Shown: positions 13,197 to 13,677 of the stretch, one piece after another
Position numbering within the stretch: position 1 is the stretch's first letter
How the letters are laid out: every line of letters begins with the position of its first letter
From: Methanocorpusculum sp. MCE
Lineage (GTDB): Archaea > Halobacteriota > Methanomicrobia > Methanomicrobiales > Methanocorpusculaceae
Assembly: GCA_003315675.1 (NCBI GenBank)
Contig: NIZU01000004.1
Location: 1-13,677, forward strand
Length of the DNA stretch: 13,677 nt
Direction of reading: 5' to 3'
Made by a program: the position numbers and the translations under genes
Notes under the pieces: model-generated
Databases searched by the model: none
Told to the model about the DNA's origin: nothing
Seen by the model: the letters and a program-made list of their open reading frames with translations, nothing else

Positions 13197-13677
13197 TTTT
13201 GATCACTGCATAGGGTCTCTCGCCCTTTGATCTCTTCCTACTTATTCGCAGATTTCTCAGTTTATCTCGTATGCCAATGGGATGCCCTCTCGCTCCCCTT
13301 TTCATTGTGGCACTATATCCCTTGCATTTTGCTCCCTGATATCCCCGATCCCGATAGACCACTTCCCCTTTTTCTGAGAGGTCCACCTGACTATCATGAA
13401 CATTTGCCGTGGTGGTTTCAATGCGTCGAATAAGATCGTGCGTCGTATCCATGATGGTATGAAGTTTATAGCCATAGTGCATTTTGCCGTTCTTGGACAT
13501 GATTTTTCCATCTTTATCCCGTCGTGTTTTTGCCTGATCTCCTCGCGGCGTGTCTTTCTTACAATGACCGGGTTCAGCATACACAAACGTTGCATCCTGA
13601 ATCATACCTTGTTCAATTTTCCGACCTTTCATGTCAAGTTGTCTCTGAAACTCCTGCCAGACCACTGTATCAACGCC
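13078..13677 (-). CDS. IS5-family DDE transposase, N-terminus outside the window
   Basis: The C-terminal 199 residues of a transposase whose frame is open to the window edge (it begins GVDTVVWQEFQRQL). The GTG at 13665 is a possible but unlikely start, because the frame upstream is still typical IS5 sequence. Catalytic acidic residues can be placed: Asp in GMIQDATFV, Asp in VVYRDRGYQG and Glu in SKGERPYAVIKN, the last in the IS5-type R/K-x-x-E context. HYGYKLHTIMD and ANVHDSQ are also family marks. It catalyses cut-and-paste or copying of the element. The stop at 13078 lies inside the second copy of a 246-bp tandem repeat. Whether the element is intact cannot be judged, as one end lies outside. 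Confidence 0.9.
   Translation of the reverse strand, partial: GVDTVVWQEFQRQLDMKGRKIEQGMIQDATFVYAEPGHCKKDTPRGDQAKTRRDKDGKIMSKNGKMHYGYKLHTIMDTTHDLIRRIETTTANVHDSQVDLSEKGEVVYRDRGYQGAKCKGYSATMKRGARGHPIGIRDKLRNLRISRKRSKGERPYAVIKNVFHAGLVKVTTLQRVRVKNMLAAFCYNIYQVKTIQNRV

Noticed and set aside
1..13677. CRISPR arrays, tRNA or rRNA genes
   Set aside because: No spaced direct-repeat array and no tRNA-like or rRNA-like sequence was seen; the only repeats are the 22-bp and 246-bp tandem units.

Overview
The window looks like the chromosome of a methanogenic archaeon, most likely in or near Methanomicrobiales. Coding GC is roughly 50 %, which would suit Methanocorpusculum, but the genus is an inference. 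The evidence is the gene content (archaeal NikR, FprA-type F420H2 oxidase, desulfoferrodoxin, rubredoxin, a nitrogenase-like operon) and the promoter style. Several genes have a TATA-like box about 25-35 bp before the start codon and no Shine-Dalgarno site, as leaderless archaeal genes do, while internal operon genes carry GGAGG or AGGTG sites.

Layout. (1) 1-627: a GTAC-rich, palindrome-bearing regulatory region and nikR (+). (2) 657-3616 (-): a tightly coupled three-gene operon encoding a NifH-like ATPase and two different short nitrogenase component-1-like proteins. It is convergent with nikR. It does not look like nitrogenase, nor like the F430 enzyme CfbCD, and is the best candidate here for an undescribed enzyme. 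(3) 3703-5184 (-): a TrkH-type potassium transporter. (4) 5265-7055 (-): an oxygen and superoxide defence cluster of rubredoxin, FprA and desulfoferrodoxin, with a 15-bp palindrome just upstream of the rubredoxin gene. (5) 7182-8869 (+): a UbiB/ABC1 atypical kinase broken by three perfect copies of a 22-bp tandem repeat. One or four copies would restore the frame, so this may be a phase-variable switch or a recent mutation. (6) 8963-10378 (+): a radical SAM protein with an auxiliary-cluster region and a Cys-rich tail. (7) 10400-11674 (-): a membrane-anchored transglutaminase-like protein whose last 48 codons are cut off by an in-frame TAA. (8) 11878-12384 (+): a small HD-domain phosphohydrolase. 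(9) 12385-13677: non-coding DNA, then a 246-bp tandem duplication made of an IS5-type element end, then a transposase (-) running off the window.

Functionally, the window combines nickel sensing, a putative reductase in which an ATP-driven iron-sulfur protein would feed electrons to a two-subunit iron-sulfur protein, potassium uptake, and O2/superoxide removal. The last third shows active genome decay or variation: a repeat-induced frameshift, a nonsense codon and a duplicated insertion-sequence end. All functions are inferred from motifs read by eye; no database search was run.
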